DNA of 64,000 bases, taken from contig NZ_CP133778.1 in NCBI RefSeq assembly GCF_034347405.1, forward strand, positions 5,090,501 through 5,154,500, written 5' to 3'. The notes beneath the pieces were generated by a model. That model ran no database searches. It was given only the letters and a program-made list of their open reading frames with translations, and was not told the DNA's origin. Both the position numbers and the translations under genes were made by a program. Shown here piece by piece: positions 1-8,736 of the stretch (positions are counted from its first letter, which is position 1; the number at the start of each line of letters is the position of its first letter). The DNA is from Pseudomonas sp. CCC3.1. Its GTDB lineage: Bacteria > Pseudomonadota > Gammaproteobacteria > Pseudomonadales > Pseudomonadaceae.

Positions 1-32
1 ACGCAGCCTCGCAGGCTCGGCAGCTGCTACAC
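1..32. repeat. Arm of a palindromic intergenic repeat
   Basis: This short sequence matches the right-hand arms of the large inverted repeats near 45.4 kb and 62.0 kb (CAGCCTCGC...GCAGCTGCTAC). It is probably one half of the same intergenic repeat, whose other arm lies before the window. The rest of the gap up to position 172 shows nothing else beyond likely promoter sequence. Confidence 0.55.
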
Positions 33-172
33 ACTTCACGCGCCATCAATCTATTTCACATCAAGCAACATTCTGTATTCACGTCTACGCTCTCAACTTC
101 CTTTGACTGGCATCAAGTCCTCTATGGCTTGAAACGGTCAAACTAGAGCGCTCTGTGACACAGGATGTCGGC

Positions 173-1138
173 ATGTCGAAGAATCACCGCATTTCCCATT
201 ATTTCGTTATTCCTTTGGCTATTCTGCTGGTCGCAGCAGGCGGGTTCGGTTACTGGAAATCCCAGCATGACCGCCTCCCCGAAGGCATCAGCATGGGCAA
301 TGGTCGACTTGAATCCACAGAAGTCCAGATCGCCGCCAAAATTCCCGGTCGCTTGGCCGACGTGCTGGTCGACGAAGGCGATCGCGTGACCAAGGGCCAG
401 CTCTTGGCCCGCATGGACACCCGTACCCTGGAAGCCAGCCGCGCACAAGCAGAAGCCGAAGTGCAACGCGCCCGCCAGGCGATGGCCGCCAATGAGGCGA
501 ATGTGCAATTGCGCCAAAGTGAAAAACTGCTAGCCAGCCAAGAACTAAAACGCACCCGCCAACTGGCACAGCGCGGTTTCGCCAGCGGCCAGCAAGTCGA
601 TCAGCAACAGGCGCAATTCGACACCAGCAATGCCGCCGTGACCGCCGCGCAGGCACAAGTGGCTGCCGCCAAAGCGGCCATTGTTTCCAGCCAGGCCCAG
701 GTCGCGCAACTCACCAGCGAAATCGAAGACAGCAGCCTGCGGGCGCCTATCGACGGCATCATCCAACTGCGCTTGGCTGAACCCGGCGAAGTGCTGGGCT
801 CGGGTGGTAGGGTCTTTATGATGATCGACCCCGGCGACCAGTACATGAACCTGTACTTGCCCGCCTCGGTCGTCGGAAAACTGACGGTCGGTGCAGAGGC
901 GCGCATCGTGCTCGACGCCCTGCCCGACACCGCACTGCCGGCAAAAATCTCCTTTGTCGCCGCCAAATCGCAGTTCACGCCCAAAGAAGTTGAAACCCGT
1001 GACGAGCGGCAAAAACTGGTATTTCGCGTCAAGTTGCGCCTGACCGACCCCGCGGCCGTCCCACAAGCCAAGCCGGGCATGCCGGGAGCCGGATATGTGC
1101 GAACCGCCGATGTGGACTGGCCGGCTAATCTGCAATGA
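173..1138 (+). CDS. yhiI: HlyD-family membrane fusion protein (YhiI-like)
   Basis: Periplasmic adaptor of an ABC export system, 321 residues. One N-terminal membrane segment (about residues 9-29) is followed by a biotinyl-lipoyl-like half motif (GRLADVLVDEGDRVTKGQ), a long Ala/Gln/Glu-rich coiled-coil hairpin (about 80-185), the second lipoyl half (LRAPIDGII) and a beta-barrel region. This is the normal HlyD/EmrA order. An upstream GTG at 155 is in frame, but the ATG at 173 has an AGGA seven bases before it and starts directly before the membrane anchor, so I prefer it. Its stop overlaps the start of the next gene by ATGA, so the three genes at 173-4985 are one operon, matching yhiI-rbbA-yhhJ of E. 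coli. The substrate is unknown. Confidence 0.88.
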   Translation: MSKNHRISHYFVIPLAILLVAAGGFGYWKSQHDRLPEGISMGNGRLESTEVQIAAKIPGRLADVLVDEGDRVTKGQLLARMDTRTLEASRAQAEAEVQRARQAMAANEANVQLRQSEKLLASQELKRTRQLAQRGFASGQQVDQQQAQFDTSNAAVTAAQAQVAAAKAAIVSSQAQVAQLTSEIEDSSLRAPIDGIIQLRLAEPGEVLGSGGRVFMMIDPGDQYMNLYLPASVVGKLTVGAEARIVLDALPDTALPAKISFVAAKSQFTPKEVETRDERQKLVFRVKLRLTDPAAVPQAKPGMPGAGYVRTADVDWPANLQ

Positions 1139-3867
1139 GCGATCTGGCACTCAACGCCAGTGGCATCTGCCACCGGTATGGCAAACAGCAGGCGCTGATC
1201 GACATCGCGTTCAGCCTGCCTAAAGGCACGCGCTGCGGCTTGATCGGCCCGGATGGTGCCGGCAAATCGAGCCTGCTCGGGCTGATTGCCGGGGTCAAAA
1301 AACTTCAGCAAGGCACGCTTGAAGTGCTCGGCGGCCCGATTGATAACCGCCACCATCGCAACACGCTGTACCCGCTGATTGCTTTCATGCCCCAAGGTCT
1401 GGGCGGCAACCTCTACCCCGAACTGTCGATCAGCGAAAACATCCGGTTTTTCGGTACCCTGTTCGGCCTGTCCAAAGCCGACTGCGAACAGCGCATGGAG
1501 CAGTTGCTCAAGGCAACTGACCTTGAGCGCTTCGCCGATCGCCCGGCGGGCAAGCTCTCGGGCGGCATGAAGCAAAAACTCGGGCTGTGCTGTGCGCTGA
1601 TCCACGAACCTGATTTGCTGATTCTCGACGAACCCACCACCGGCGTTGACCCGCTGTCACGGCGGCGCTTCTGGGAGTTGGTGGAAGACGTACGCAGCGA
1701 GCGCCCGCAACTGACGCTGCTGGTGGCCACGGCCTACATGGAAGAAGCCGAGCAATTTGAACACTGCCTGATGCTCGACCGTGGCAAGTTGATTGCTGCC
1801 GGGTTAAGCCAGGAGCTGGCCGCCGTCACACCCAACGGCAAGCTGGATGAGGCCTTTACCCACTTTCAGGGTGACAGCGGCCACAGCAACGAGCCGCTGG
1901 TGATCCCGCCCCGCACTAGTGATAACAGCGACATCGCCATTGAAGCCCACGACCTGACACTTAAATTTGGCGATTTCACCGCCGTGAACAAGGTCAGCTT
2001 TGCCATTGGTCGAGGCGAAATTTTCGGCTTTTTGGGCTCCAACGGCTGTGGCAAAACCACCACCATGAAAGTGCTGACCGGTTTGATGCCCGCCACCGAA
2101 GGCAGCGCCAAACTGCTGGGCAACCCGGTGAACGCCAAAGACTTGGCCACCCGCAAGCGCGTCGGGTTTATGTCGCAAAGCTTCTCGCTGTATGGCGAGT
2201 TGAGCGTTCGGCAAAACCTGGTATTGCACGCGCAACTGTTTGACCTGCCCAAAGAGGACAGCCAAGCGCGCATCGACGAGTTGATCAAGCGCTTTGACCT
2301 GGGTGAAGTGGCCGAGCAGCAGTCCGGCGAATTGCCGCTGGGTCTGCGCCAGCGTTTGTCATTGGCGGTGGCGGTGCTGCATCGCCCCGAAGTGCTGATC
2401 CTTGACGAACCCACCTCTGGCGTCGACCCGGCGGCGCGCGATGACTTTTGGCGACTGCTGATCGAACTGTCGCGGGACCAAGGGGTGACGATCTTTCTGT
2501 CGACCCACTTCATGAACGAAGCCCAGCGCTGCGACCGCATCTCGCTGATGCACGCGGGCAAAGTATTGGCCTGCGACACGCCCGATGCGCTGCAACAACA
2601 GTTCAAGGGCGACACCCTGGAGGCTGCGTTCGTGACCTGCCTGGAGCAGGCGCAAAACGATCAAGGCGCCAGCCCTTCTGCTGAAACCGAAACCACTGCC
2701 ACACCCGTCGCCAACGCCCCACCGCCGCCGAGTAAAAGCGGTTTTAGTCTGTCGCGATTGATCGCAGTGGCCAGCCGTGAATCCAAAGAGCTTTTACGCG
2801 ACAAGGTGCGCATGGCCTTCGCCCTGTTAGGCGCGGTGTTCATGATGATTATTTTTGGCTACGGCATTTCGCTGGACGTCGAAAACCTCGCCTTTGCCGT
2901 GTACGACCAGGATCAAAGCCCGCAAAGCCGAGCCTACCTCGAAGCCTTTCGCAGCTCACGTTACTTCGAAGAGCACGCGCCGATTCAAAGTGCCGATCAA
3001 TTGCACAAACGCCTGCAACGCTCCGAAATCAAAATCGCACTGGAAATACCACCGGGCTTTGGCCGTGATTTGTATGCCGGACGCCAGCCCACCGTCGCGG
3101 CCTGGCTCGATGGCGGCATGCCGTTTCGCGCAGAGACCAGCCGCAGCTACGTTCAGGCCGTGCATCAAGCCAACCTTGCGCAATTGAGTGCCCTGAGCAG
3201 CCTGGCACAGAATAAACAGGCCGCCGCCAAGCTCGAAACCCGCTTTCGCTACAACCAAGACGTAATCAGTGTGAATGCCATCGGCCCCGGGGTCATGGCG
3301 CTGATTCTCGCGTTTATCCCGGCGATGCTCACAGCGTTAGGCATCGTGCGTGAAAAGGAACTGGGCTCGATCACCAATTTCTACGCCACTCCGCTGACCC
3401 GGCTGGAATTTTTATTAGGCAAACAGGCGCCGTATCTGGCCGTCAGCCTGGTCAACCTGGCCTTGCTGGTGGCCATGAACCGCTGGCTGTTTGGCGTGCC
3501 GTTTAAAGGCAGCGGCCTCACGCTGGCGTTCGGCGGCGTGCTCTATGTGCTGTCGACCACCAGCATGGGCCTGCTGATTTCCGCGTTCACCCGCACCCAG
3601 ATTGCTGCCATTTTGGGCACCATGATCATCACCAGCCTGCCGACCATTCAGTTCTCGGGGCTGATCGTTCCGCGCTCCTCGCTCGAAGGCTCTGCGGCGT
3701 TGATGGGCATGCTGTTCCCGGCCGGGCACTTCCTCGACATTGCCGTGGGCACCTTCACCAAAGCGCTGGACCTGCGCCAGCTGTGGCCACAATGCCTGGC
3801 GCTGTTCGGGTTCTTCATTGCCTTCACCGGCCTGAGCCTGATCATGCTCAAGAAGCAGGAGGTCTGA
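1135..3867 (+). CDS. rbbA: RbbA-type ABC transporter: two ATPase domains fused to a permease
   Basis: A 910-residue fusion with the size and domain order of E. coli RbbA. NBD1 has Walker A GPDGAGKSS (residues 38-46), signature LSGGMKQK and Walker B LLILDEP. NBD2 has Walker A GSNGCGKTT (about 301-309) and Walker B VLILDEP. A proline-rich linker leads to an ABC-2 permease domain from about residue 560, with a long extracytoplasmic loop and five C-terminal membrane helices. The NBD2 signature is degenerate (LPLGLRQ instead of LSGGQ), so the two ATP sites are probably unequal. In E. coli the ATPase part is reported to associate with ribosomes. The gene neighbourhood (HlyD adaptor, second permease) argues for export as its main job. 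Confidence 0.9.
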   Translation: MSDLALNASGICHRYGKQQALIDIAFSLPKGTRCGLIGPDGAGKSSLLGLIAGVKKLQQGTLEVLGGPIDNRHHRNTLYPLIAFMPQGLGGNLYPELSISENIRFFGTLFGLSKADCEQRMEQLLKATDLERFADRPAGKLSGGMKQKLGLCCALIHEPDLLILDEPTTGVDPLSRRRFWELVEDVRSERPQLTLLVATAYMEEAEQFEHCLMLDRGKLIAAGLSQELAAVTPNGKLDEAFTHFQGDSGHSNEPLVIPPRTSDNSDIAIEAHDLTLKFGDFTAVNKVSFAIGRGEIFGFLGSNGCGKTTTMKVLTGLMPATEGSAKLLGNPVNAKDLATRKRVGFMSQSFSLYGELSVRQNLVLHAQLFDLPKEDSQARIDELIKRFDLGEVAEQQSGELPLGLRQRLSLAVAVLHRPEVLILDEPTSGVDPAARDDFWRLLIELSRDQGVTIFLSTHFMNEAQRCDRISLMHAGKVLACDTPDALQQQFKGDTLEAAFVTCLEQAQNDQGASPSAETETTATPVANAPPPPSKSGFSLSRLIAVASRESKELLRDKVRMAFALLGAVFMMIIFGYGISLDVENLAFAVYDQDQSPQSRAYLEAFRSSRYFEEHAPIQSADQLHKRLQRSEIKIALEIPPGFGRDLYAGRQPTVAAWLDGGMPFRAETSRSYVQAVHQANLAQLSALSSLAQNKQAAAKLETRFRYNQDVISVNAIGPGVMALILAFIPAMLTALGIVREKELGSITNFYATPLTRLEFLLGKQAPYLAVSLVNLALLVAMNRWLFGVPFKGSGLTLAFGGVLYVLSTTSMGLLISAFTRTQIAAILGTMIITSLPTIQFSGLIVPRSSLEGSAALMGMLFPAGHFLDIAVGTFTKALDLRQLWPQCLALFGFFIAFTGLSLIMLKKQEV

Positions 3868-4985
3868 TGCATAAGCTCTCGCACATCCTGCGTCTGGGCC
3901 TCAAAGAACTCACCAGCCTGCGCCACGACAGCGTGCTGCTGCTGTTTTTGCTGTACGCCTTTACGGTGGCGATTTACATGCCAGCGGCAGGCTCCATCAT
4001 TGGCGTGCACAACGCCAGCGTCGCCATCATTGATGAAGACCACAGCGCCCTGTCGCGCAAACTCAGCGAGTCACTGTTGCCGCCGGAGTTTAAAACCCCG
4101 CAAGCCTTGCCCTATGACCAATTGGATCAGGCGATGGACAACGGCGACTACACGTTCGTGATCAACGTGCCGGCCAACTTTCAGGCTGACTTGCTGGCAG
4201 GACGCGAACCCGCCGTGCAGGTCAACGTCGACGCCACTGCCATGAGCCAAGCGTTTATGGGCGCGGGGTATATCGGGCAGATTTTCCAGCGTGAATTACT
4301 CGACTATGCCGGGCAAGGCGGCACGGCTGCAAAAGCGCCAGCGCTGATCAGCAGCCGAGCGCTGTTCAACCCCAATCTGGAAGGCGGCTGGTTTTTGGCG
4401 GTGATTCAGATCGTCAACAACATCACGATATTGGCCATCGTGCTGACGGGGACCGCGCTGTTGCGTGAACGCGAGCACGGCACCCTCGACCACTTGCTGG
4501 TTCTGCCGCTCACGGCACTGGAAATCATGCTCGCAAAAATCTGGAGCAACATGCTGGTGGTCGTGCTGTGCACCTGGGTGTCGCTGGAAGTCATCGTCAA
4601 ATGGGCGCTCGGCGTACCGCTGGCCGGCTCCTTGACGCTGTTTTTGATGGTCACCGCCCTGTACCTGTTTGCCAGTACGGCGCTGGGGATCTTTCTCGCT
4701 ACGCTGGCCCGTTCAACGCCGCAGTTTGGCCTGCTGGCGATTCCGGTGATCATCCCGATGCTCCTGCTCTCGGGCGGCAGCACGCCGCTGGACAGCATGC
4801 CCGAGTGGCTGCAATGGGTGATGCAATGCTCGCCTTCGACTCACTTTGTGAGCTTGAGCGCGGCGATTCTGTTTCGGGGTGCGGGAGTTGATGTGGTGTG
4901 GCCGGACTTGCTGGCACTGACGGCGATTGGTCTGGTGTTCTTTGCCGTCGCGCTGGCGCGGTTCCGCAAGAGTTTGGCGTCGTAA
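3867..4985 (+). CDS. yhhJ: ABC-2 type permease (YhhJ-like)
   Basis: Inner-membrane permease of 372 residues, the usual size of YhhJ. It has an N-terminal helix (LLFLLYAFTVAIYM), a large extracytoplasmic domain, and C-terminal helices containing the ABC-2 hallmark LLREREHGTLDHLLVLPL. The ATG at 3867 shares a base with the RbbA stop (TGATG) and has AGGAGG at 3857-3862, which decides the start against earlier in-frame codons. It likely forms a heterodimeric pore with the permease half of RbbA. A REP pair follows the stop. Confidence 0.9.
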   Translation: MHKLSHILRLGLKELTSLRHDSVLLLFLLYAFTVAIYMPAAGSIIGVHNASVAIIDEDHSALSRKLSESLLPPEFKTPQALPYDQLDQAMDNGDYTFVINVPANFQADLLAGREPAVQVNVDATAMSQAFMGAGYIGQIFQRELLDYAGQGGTAAKAPALISSRALFNPNLEGGWFLAVIQIVNNITILAIVLTGTALLREREHGTLDHLLVLPLTALEIMLAKIWSNMLVVVLCTWVSLEVIVKWALGVPLAGSLTLFLMVTALYLFASTALGIFLATLARSTPQFGLLAIPVIIPMLLLSGGSTPLDSMPEWLQWVMQCSPSTHFVSLSAAILFRGAGVDVVWPDLLALTAIGLVFFAVALARFRKSLAS

Positions 4986-4998
4986 AACGCACACCACT

Positions 4999-5068
4999 CC
5001 TGTAGGAGCGAGCTTGCTCGCGATCTTTTAATCGTTAAGAGATCGCGAGGCAAGCTCGCTCCTACAGG
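4999..5068. repeat. REP pair (TGTAGGAGCGAGC family)
   Basis: Two inverted copies of CTGTAGGAGCGAGC flank a short centre with GCGATCTTTT and its complement. The structure sits between the convergent yhhJ and FliL-like genes. The same element recurs near 16.1, 17.9, 25.3 and 38.6 kb. Confidence 0.9.
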
Positions 5069-5089
5069 TTTTGCATAGGCTCGAATCGT

Positions 5090-5494
5090 TTACTGAACGA
5101 TCAAGTTGTTGAACAGCAAATCTTCGACCATCGGCTTGCCGGTCTCGTCGTTCATCACTTGCTGGACTTGCTTGAGGGCTTCCTGGCGCAGCTTTTCCTT
5201 GGCCTCGACGCTGCCCAGGCTTTCGCTGGTTTGCTGGGTAAACAAGCTCACCAATTGGTTACGAATCAACGGGTCATTGGCTTTAACGGCTTTGGCCGCT
5301 TCGGCTCCCGTCACGCGCAATGAAATATCCGCCTTATAGACCTTGAGCTTCGCGCTGCCGTCCAGCCCGTAATTGCCCACAAACGGTGGGCTCAAGGTGA
5401 TGTAGCTGACCTTTGCCGCGCCCTCTTCGGCTTCTTCAGCCGTCGCCATCATCGGCATGGCCAGAGCCAGCATCAATACGATCCACGCTTTCAC
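5090..5494 (-). CDS. FliL-family secreted/membrane protein
   Basis: A 134-residue protein whose body (YITLSPPFVGNY near the N terminus, then a VKANDPLIRNQLV helix) follows the FliL flagellar basal-body pattern, although no flagellar gene is nearby. A GTG start at 5494 is chosen because AAGGAG lies six bases upstream. From there it begins with a short signal sequence (KAWIVLMLALAMPMMATAEE) ending in a good cleavage site, whereas true FliL has a membrane anchor. A similar stand-alone gene lies at this place in other pseudomonads (recollection of the PAO1 order). Its role outside flagella is unknown. Confidence 0.75.
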   Translation of the reverse strand: MKAWIVLMLALAMPMMATAEEAEEGAAKVSYITLSPPFVGNYGLDGSAKLKVYKADISLRVTGAEAAKAVKANDPLIRNQLVSLFTQQTSESLGSVEAKEKLRQEALKQVQQVMNDETGKPMVEDLLFNNLIVQ

Positions 5495-5587
5495 AATTCG
5501 CTCCTTTGCACGGTTTGGCTGCAAGCATACCGGGGCAGCTTGCGAACCTGTCTACCGTTATCGGCCAGCGCTGCAAAAGCCGTAGGT

Positions 5588-6253
5588 TTACTCGCGTTTA
5601 ATCGGTATGCCTGCGGACACCAGCAAGGCTTTGACGCTGGGCGGTAACTGGTCGGCAAACTTGCGGGTGATCTTGCGCTGACAAATATTCGTCACGTTGA
5701 GCATGCTTTGTGAAAGATCGAACAAACCGAGTGCTAACGACTCATTGTCGTATTTCTCTGCAAAAAAACCGTCCATCAAGTGCTTTTGGGTGAGTTCAAA
5801 TAATGTCAGTTCCGCCAGCGGCATATTCACCCCTCTACGTAGGAGATGGTTAACCTCCCGGTTGAACTGCAGGCAAGTTGCGCTCGCAATATCCGGCGCC
5901 TCGTCGGCACGCTTGACTCGCCCCACACGGTCAATCTCAAACTGAAATGGCACGACGACGCTTATCTGTTGTGGGTTATCCCCCGTCAGCGGCCGACTCG
6001 CGAACCGCCACTCCCTAATGACCTTAAGGGCAGCCCCCGCAAAGAAGGGGTGGGTGCTGTAAGCGATTTTCGGATCAGCCACCGAACCATCGGCTTTGAC
6101 CTCAACCTTGATCTTTGCCATTCCAGTCACACCCATACGCTGAAGCTCAGTGGGGTATTCAGGCTCGACCATGTGCTTAACGTCGGGATACCACTCCTCT
6201 GCCCACGTACTCAGTGCCATGAACATCATCACTAACCCGACTAATCCTTTCAT
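5588..6253 (-). CDS. TonB C-terminal-domain protein
   Basis: About 221 residues with a cleavable signal (GLVGLVMMFMALSTWAEE) and then a TonB-type C-terminal domain (VEPEYPTELQRMGVTG, GSVADPKIAYSTH, VIREWRF). A classical TonB has an uncleaved anchor and a Pro/Lys-rich spacer; both are missing, so this looks like a periplasmic stand-alone domain and not an energy transducer. The region after the domain contains a few Cys (about residues 127 and 188) and matches nothing I recognise. The ATG at 6253 follows a GGGGGAAGG stretch. No exbB or exbD lies nearby. Confidence 0.7.
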   Translation of the reverse strand: MKGLVGLVMMFMALSTWAEEWYPDVKHMVEPEYPTELQRMGVTGMAKIKVEVKADGSVADPKIAYSTHPFFAGAALKVIREWRFASRPLTGDNPQQISVVVPFQFEIDRVGRVKRADEAPDIASATCLQFNREVNHLLRRGVNMPLAELTLFELTQKHLMDGFFAEKYDNESLALGLFDLSQSMLNVTNICQRKITRKFADQLPPSVKALLVSAGIPIKRE

Positions 6254-6394
6254 CACCTTCCCCCCGGACGCTGCGCTCACATGAGCACACAAGGGAGGAA
6301 TGATAGAAATGTATTGCCAGGTTTCTCAGCCCATCAGCTCTGATCCTGTTGTGGGATGGCTCCGATTAAACGGACAGAACCCTTAAACCAAACC

Positions 6395-7054
6395 TTACGG
6401 CTTGGCCAACACGCAGCGCTTGAGGCGTGCTTCCAGATTGCGGTCTGGCATGGCGTGGTTACGCAGGGCGCTGACGGTCTGTTCGACATAGTCACGGGTG
6501 GTGCCGTAACGCCCGCTGGCGCTGGCCAATACCTGGCTGAGTACGCCGTCTGGCAGGTTGCCCGCATAGCTGGGCAGATGCCGTTCCAGTACAAAACCCA
6601 ACGCTTGTACCTGGCTGCCATCTTCGAGTCGGCAGGTCAGCCAGTGCGGTCGATAGGAGGGGACGGGCATTTCACGCAGCCACAGAGCATTGAGCGCGGC
6701 TTCAAGGTTGTCTTCAGGCAGGCGATAGGCAAAGCCACTGCACGAGCCACCACGGTCCAGGCCAAAGACCAGGCCGGGTAGTTGCGGGGTGCCGCGGTGC
6801 TCGTGAGACCACAAATACAGCCCGCGATGATAGCCATGGACCCGGCCACGCACGCGCTCTACCGCCGAACACTCAGGGCGCCAAATCAGCGAGCCATAGG
6901 CGAACAACCAGACGGGGCCACCTTGATGGCACGCCATGGTGGCTTGCAAGGATTGTTTGAGCTGCTCCGGGGTCAGAGGCGCCCCAAGATCAAGTCGCGG
7001 CGGATAAGACATGTTTAAACAAACAGATTCGGGAGTAGTTATCACAGAAGGCAT
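6395..7054 (-). CDS. chaC: ChaC-like gamma-glutamylcyclotransferase
   Basis: Predicted cytosolic enzyme of 219 residues that splits glutathione into 5-oxoproline and Cys-Gly. It has the family's substrate-binding motif (FAYGSLIWRP), the VRGRVHGYHR strand, the LVFGLDRGGSCSGFAYRL segment, and an acidic active-site candidate in LWLREM. The start at 7054 has AGGA at good spacing; a later ATG (7012) lacks one. It stands alone between convergent neighbours. Assignment within the GGCT-fold group is firm; strict specificity for glutathione is inferred from family membership. Confidence 0.87.
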   Translation of the reverse strand: MPSVITTPESVCLNMSYPPRLDLGAPLTPEQLKQSLQATMACHQGGPVWLFAYGSLIWRPECSAVERVRGRVHGYHRGLYLWSHEHRGTPQLPGLVFGLDRGGSCSGFAYRLPEDNLEAALNALWLREMPVPSYRPHWLTCRLEDGSQVQALGFVLERHLPSYAGNLPDGVLSQVLASASGRYGTTRDYVEQTVSALRNHAMPDRNLEARLKRCVLAKP

Positions 7055-7274
7055 GGAGTCCTACAGGCATTACATGCAGCAAACTAAGAAATAACGTTAC
7101 GAATCTTATAGCACTAAAAATGAAATGACCCGCGCGGCAAGACGTATGGCAGACAACTGGGTACTAACGTCTAAACTCAGTGTTATATCGAGTTCTGGTT
7201 CAGCCGACTAACAGACACACGTCTGTATAGTGGCTCGCCCTACGCGCATTACCGTGACAACAGAGGCCCCACTA

Positions 7275-7757
7275 ATGAAACGCTTCGGGATCTGCGATCT
7301 GCTGTTATTGGCTCAAGCCAGCTCAGCGATGGCACAGGACAACACGCAACAAACCAAAGATGAGGGTTTCTGGTACTTACAAACCAGTGTCTATACACGG
7401 CACTTTTCGCCAGACCCTGATCACAACAACAATCAAGACCTTATTGGCATTGAGCGCAATGATGGTTCTGGCTGGTTAGTGGGCGGCGCCACTTTTCGCA
7501 ACTCATTTCGCCAACGCTCGTATTACGCCTACGCGGGTAAACGCTTTGAGAGCGACACTTATCCGGTGTATTTAAAGTTGACGGCAGGTTTGCTGGAAGG
7601 CTACCACGGCAAATATCAAGACAAGATCCCGCTCAACCGCTTCGGCGTGGCCCCGGTGATTATCCCCTCGGTAGGAATTCATTACGGCCCTGTAGCCACC
7701 GAGCTGGTGCTGCTCGGTTTCAATGCCGCAATGATTACCACCGGGATACGTTTCTGA
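7275..7757 (+). CDS. PagP-like outer-membrane beta-barrel protein
   Basis: A 160-residue exported protein. After a short signal ending near SSAMAQ it shows alternating aromatic/polar strands and a C-terminal stretch PVIIPSVGIHYGPV...TTGIRF ending in Phe, as expected for a small outer-membrane barrel. The core resembles PagP, the lipid A palmitoyltransferase (compare LPLASVGYGPV in the enterobacterial protein), and early conserved polar positions are plausible catalytic residues (YTRHFSP, GGATFRNSF). Some databases label such proteins as glycerol-3-phosphate transporters, which the size rules out. ATG 7275 follows GAGG. The signal core is rather short. Confidence 0.62.
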   Translation: MKRFGICDLLLLAQASSAMAQDNTQQTKDEGFWYLQTSVYTRHFSPDPDHNNNQDLIGIERNDGSGWLVGGATFRNSFRQRSYYAYAGKRFESDTYPVYLKLTAGLLEGYHGKYQDKIPLNRFGVAPVIIPSVGIHYGPVATELVLLGFNAAMITTGIRF

Positions 7758-7764
7758 GGCGGAC

Positions 7765-8736
7765 TCAAGGCCGTGGCGCGTAGGCAAATACGTCGGCGCG
7801 CATTTGGTGCGCGTCCATGCCGGCTTCAAGCAAGGCGTCGAGGGTGCCGTAAATCATCGCAGGCGAGCCGCTGGCGTATACATAGACGGCGCTGAGGTCG
7901 CTGATGTCTTCGCACACGGCTTCATGCAACAACCCGCAACGCCCTTCCCAGCCGCACAAGTCACTCACGACTTTATGCAGGAACAGGTTAGGAATCTGCT
8001 GCCAGGCATCCCACGCTTCCAGCGCGTAAAAATCTTCAGGGCGACGTACGCCCCAATACAGATGCACGGGGTGCGTAAAACCGTTGGCGCGGCAATGCTC
8101 AATCAGGCTGTGCATTTGCGCCATGCCGGTACCCGCGGCGATCAGTACCAGCGGCCCGTCCGGCAATTCAGACAAATGCGTGTCACCAAACGGCAGCTCA
8201 AGGCGGACCATTTTGTTGCGTTGCAGCTGCTCGATCAGGCTGCGGGCGCTGTCTTCACGCACCAGCACATGCAGTTCTAGGTCACGCCCCGAGTGCGGCG
8301 CGCTGGCCAACGAGAACGCCGATTTCTCGCCGTTTTCACGCTCCAGCATCACGTATTGCCCGGCGTGGTAACGCGGCACCTTACCCGCAGGCGCACGCAA
8401 GCGCACCCGCCACACATCGCCACCCAACTCGACACATTCCGTCAATTGACACGCCAGACTACGCACCGGTAATTCTCCCAACGCAAGCACGCCATCCCAC
8501 AACACCACACAGTCTTCAAGCGGCGCCGCCAGGCAGGTATAGACCTCGCCGTGGTCGCGTATCGCTCCCGCCTGCTCCACTTGGCCTTCAACCAGCAAGG
8601 CCGCACACACATGGCAATTACCATTGCGGCAGCTTTGCGGGCATTCATAGCCCAGGCGCTGCGCCGCATCCAGAATCCGCTCGCCAGGCAAGGTTTCCAA
8701 CACGGCGCCTGAAGGCTGCAAGGTTACACGCATCAA
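7765..8736 (-). CDS. 2Fe-2S ferredoxin / FAD-NAD(P) oxidoreductase
   Basis: Single-chain electron-transfer protein, 323 residues. The N-terminal plant-type ferredoxin domain has iron-sulfur ligands Cys36, Cys41, Cys44 and Cys68 (C-x4-C-x2-C, then C). Next come an FAD domain (YHAGQYVMLE, FSLASAPHSG) and an NAD(P)-binding domain (LVLIAAGTGMAQMHSL, YVYASGSPAMI). Databases usually call this CDP-6-deoxy-glucoseen reductase-like, but no deoxysugar genes are near. It overlaps the end of ubiD by four bases and is co-transcribed with it. UbiD needs prenylated flavin, so a flavin or electron-supply link is an attractive inference only. Confidence 0.82.
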   Translation of the reverse strand: MMRVTLQPSGAVLETLPGERILDAAQRLGYECPQSCRNGNCHVCAALLVEGQVEQAGAIRDHGEVYTCLAAPLEDCVVLWDGVLALGELPVRSLACQLTECVELGGDVWRVRLRAPAGKVPRYHAGQYVMLERENGEKSAFSLASAPHSGRDLELHVLVREDSARSLIEQLQRNKMVRLELPFGDTHLSELPDGPLVLIAAGTGMAQMHSLIEHCRANGFTHPVHLYWGVRRPEDFYALEAWDAWQQIPNLFLHKVVSDLCGWEGRCGLLHEAVCEDISDLSAVYVYASGSPAMIYGTLDALLEAGMDAHQMRADVFAYAPRP

